The notes below the pieces were generated by a model. It was not told the origin of the DNA, ran no database searches, and was given only the letters and a program-made list of their open reading frames with translations. Below, one piece after another: positions 7,426 through 8,748 of a stretch of 8,748 nucleotides of DNA (the first letter of the stretch is position 1; each line of letters opens with the position of its first letter). Origin of the DNA: Acidobacteriota bacterium (GTDB taxonomy: Bacteria > Acidobacteriota > Aminicenantia > UBA2199); assembly GCA_028749105.1 (NCBI GenBank), contig JAQUQF010000058.1:1-8748 (forward strand). Reading direction: 5' to 3'. The position numbers and the translations under genes are program-made.

Positions 7426-7578
7426 ATGTCCGAAGCGATGCGCATGATCTTCCAGCAGGCGCTGGCCGTTACCGGCAAGGGCATGCTGGCGCTGTTCGCC
7501 TTCATGTTCCTGTTCTACGTTCTGCTGGTGGTGGTCGACAGAATATTCCCCGGCAAGGAAAGCGCAAGCAGCGATTGA
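7426..7578 (+). CDS. 50-residue single-TM protein, OadG/MmdD N-terminal-like anchor
   Basis: An intact small ORF, ATG at 7426 to TGA at 7576-7578. It begins 12 nt after the beta-subunit stop, with GGGAGG 5 nt before the start. The product starts with MSEAMRMIFQQALAVTGKGM, followed by a strongly hydrophobic helix (about 20-37) and a short polar tail with DRIFPGKE (38-45). The LAVTGKGM turn before the helix and the charged residue after it resemble the N-terminal TM segment of OadG/MmdD pump subunits (PF04277 type). The Pro/Ala linker and the C-terminal carboxyltransferase-binding domain are absent. Coupling to beta suggests it is the membrane half of the delta/gamma subunit, with the soluble half encoded at 2275-2550. 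It converges on the formiminotransferase-cyclodeaminase gene, with 17 nt between the stops. The ORF is clear; the family call rests on a short segment and context. Confidence 0.75.
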   Translation: MSEAMRMIFQQALAVTGKGMLALFAFMFLFYVLLVVVDRIFPGKESASSD

Positions 7579-7595
7579 ATCCGGATTGGTTTTCG

Positions 7596-8748
7596 CTAGT
7601 CCGCGAGCCCCTTATCCATTTCCGCCCTGACCCTGGCGATGGTTTCCAGGACGCTGGCGCACATGTTGCGCGCCTGGGCGCGGGTCTCGCTGCGATAGGA
7701 GCCGGCCGGCATTTCCTGGGTGTTGATCAGCACGTTGTAGAGCGCGCCCTCGGCGCACAAGGCGGCGGCCAGGCCGGCGACGCCGGCATCGGAGAGCGAG
7801 TTGCGGTTGCCCTTCCCGGCCACGGCCAGGGCCAGCTCGGCTGCGGTGCGCGACTGCTCCAGCACCGTGAACGGCACCAGGGTCGCCCCCCGGGTCGCCT
7901 CGTCGATGGCCGCCTGGCGGGCGCTCTTCTCCTCGTCGCTCTTCTTGGGCAGGGCGAAGGCGGCCATCAAGCGGTTGAAGGCCTCGGTGTCCTTGTCGAT
8001 GGCCTCGATGAAGAAGTCCTTCAACGGCTGCGCCTTCTCGGCGACGATCTCCATCTCGCTGCGCACCGCTTCGTAGCCCTTCTTGCCGAACGTCAGGTTG
8101 CCGACCATGGCGCTCAAGCCCGCCGAGAGGGCGCCGTTCAGGGCGGCGATGCTGCCCCCGCCCGGAGCCGGCGAGTCCGAGGCCAGCTCGGCGCAGAACC
8201 CGACCAGGTCCATGGAGGCTAGAGGGCCTTTCCTGCGGAAGCGGTATTCGATGATCTTGTGCTCGGGCTTGAACGGGGAGATCTCGGCCAGGCCCAAACT
8301 CTGAACGGCGATGCGCACGAGCTCCCTTTCATCGACGCCCTGGCAGCCGCCCTGCTTGCGCAGGAAGTGGCGCCCGACACTCAGCAGCGCCTCCAGGGGA
8401 ATGAGGCCGACCAGCTCGCTGCCGGTCACGCGCACTCCGAACTCGGCAGCCAGGCGCTCGGCCTCCTCGAAGACCCGGTACAGCGGGGTGACCTTATAGT
8501 TGAGCAGGTTGACCGAGATCTGGGCCATCTGGTACTCGGGAATGTACCAGCCCACGGCGCGCACGGCCTTGAGCGTGCCGGGAATCGTCTCCTTCTCCCC
8601 GGTCTGCGGGTTCTTGACCGTGTAGCCCTTCTCGCGCATGCGGTTGGCGATCTCCTTGGCCAGCTTGATGTTGCGCGTATTCAGGTTGACATTGTAGGCG
8701 ATGAGGAATTCGCGGGCGCCGATGACAGTGGCGCCGGCCTTGCTGTTG
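7596..8748 (-). CDS. ftcD: Formiminotransferase-cyclodeaminase, bifunctional, N-terminus beyond the window
   Basis: 383 residues are visible, and the frame stays open to the right edge through NSKAGATVIGAREFLIAYNV (visible 1-20). The visible part holds the end of the formiminotransferase N-subdomain and the C-subdomain. The latter includes MAQISVNLLNY (visible 74-84) and ELVGLIPLEAL (visible 111-121). A cyclodeaminase domain (PF04961) follows from about visible 177, with SPAPGGGSIAALNGAL (visible 192-207) and GNRNSLSDAGVAGL (visible 313-326). The enzyme transfers the formimino group from formiminoglutamate to tetrahydrofolate and then cyclises it to methenyl-THF with release of ammonia. The FNxNL-type motif is kept here as YNVNL, unlike in the paralogue at 838-1761. 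The ATG at 8639 is internal and not the true start. The catalytic His region lies outside the window. The gene is convergent with the 50-residue gene and is probably part of a minus-strand unit starting further right. Confidence 0.9.
   Translation of the reverse strand, partial: NSKAGATVIGAREFLIAYNVNLNTRNIKLAKEIANRMREKGYTVKNPQTGEKETIPGTLKAVRAVGWYIPEYQMAQISVNLLNYKVTPLYRVFEEAERLAAEFGVRVTGSELVGLIPLEALLSVGRHFLRKQGGCQGVDERELVRIAVQSLGLAEISPFKPEHKIIEYRFRRKGPLASMDLVGFCAELASDSPAPGGGSIAALNGALSAGLSAMVGNLTFGKKGYEAVRSEMEIVAEKAQPLKDFFIEAIDKDTEAFNRLMAAFALPKKSDEEKSARQAAIDEATRGATLVPFTVLEQSRTAAELALAVAGKGNRNSLSDAGVAGLAAALCAEGALYNVLINTQEMPAGSYRSETRAQARNMCASVLETIARVRAEMDKGLAD

Noticed and set aside
7570..7597. 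A possible bidirectional terminator (AGCGA...TCGCT enclosing AATCCGGATT, then a short T-run) between the convergent genes.
   Set aside because: The inner palindrome leaves almost no loop, the outer stem is only 5 bp and the T-run is four bases. Too weak to call.

Overview
The window comes from a GC-rich bacterium with an anaerobic, fermentative style of metabolism. It carries most of a biotin-dependent, Na+-translocating acyl-CoA decarboxylase (methylmalonyl-CoA decarboxylase type) and two formiminotransferase-family genes. Taxonomy cannot be fixed from this sequence. An Acidobacteriota/Aminicenantes-like or other GC-rich anaerobe would fit, but that is a guess.

Layout. (1) Left block, all minus strand. 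A strong promoter near 4207-4235 drives mmdA (carboxyltransferase, 2566-4116), then a small OadG/MmdD-like C-terminal-domain protein (2275-2550), a biotin carrier protein (1782-2273) and a formiminotransferase-family gene (838-1761). Gaps are 15, 1 and 20 nt, each with a good Shine-Dalgarno, so this reads as one operon. Next comes a membrane protein of the MscS TM-helix type (23-721) with its own promoter (780-808). It is followed by the first codons of another minus-strand gene running off the left edge (1-13). (2) Middle, 4295-6103, minus strand. This is a large membrane-anchored protein with six Sel1 repeats, one TM helix and a DUF1566-like C-terminal domain, and it looks lower in GC than its neighbours. 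(3) Right block, plus strand. A TTGACA/TAGGAT promoter drives the membrane beta subunit of the pump (6292-7413) and, 12 nt downstream, a 50-residue single-TM protein (7426-7578). (4) Right edge, minus strand, convergent. This is a bifunctional formiminotransferase-cyclodeaminase (7596 to beyond 8748), whose N-terminus is outside the window.

How the genes fit together. MmdA would move the carboxyl group from methylmalonyl-CoA to the biotin on the carrier protein. The beta subunit would decarboxylate carboxybiotin and export Na+. The delta/gamma subunit, normally one protein with a TM anchor, a Pro/Ala linker and a carboxyltransferase-binding C-terminal domain, appears here as two proteins. The TM part is encoded with beta and the soluble part with alpha and the carrier, so pump genes sit in two divergent transcription units separated by the Sel1 gene. 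The formiminotransferase genes point to formiminoglutamate/folate one-carbon chemistry (histidine or purine breakdown). The one in the pump operon has Tyr in place of the catalytic His (position 82) and has lost other conserved residues, so its activity is uncertain.
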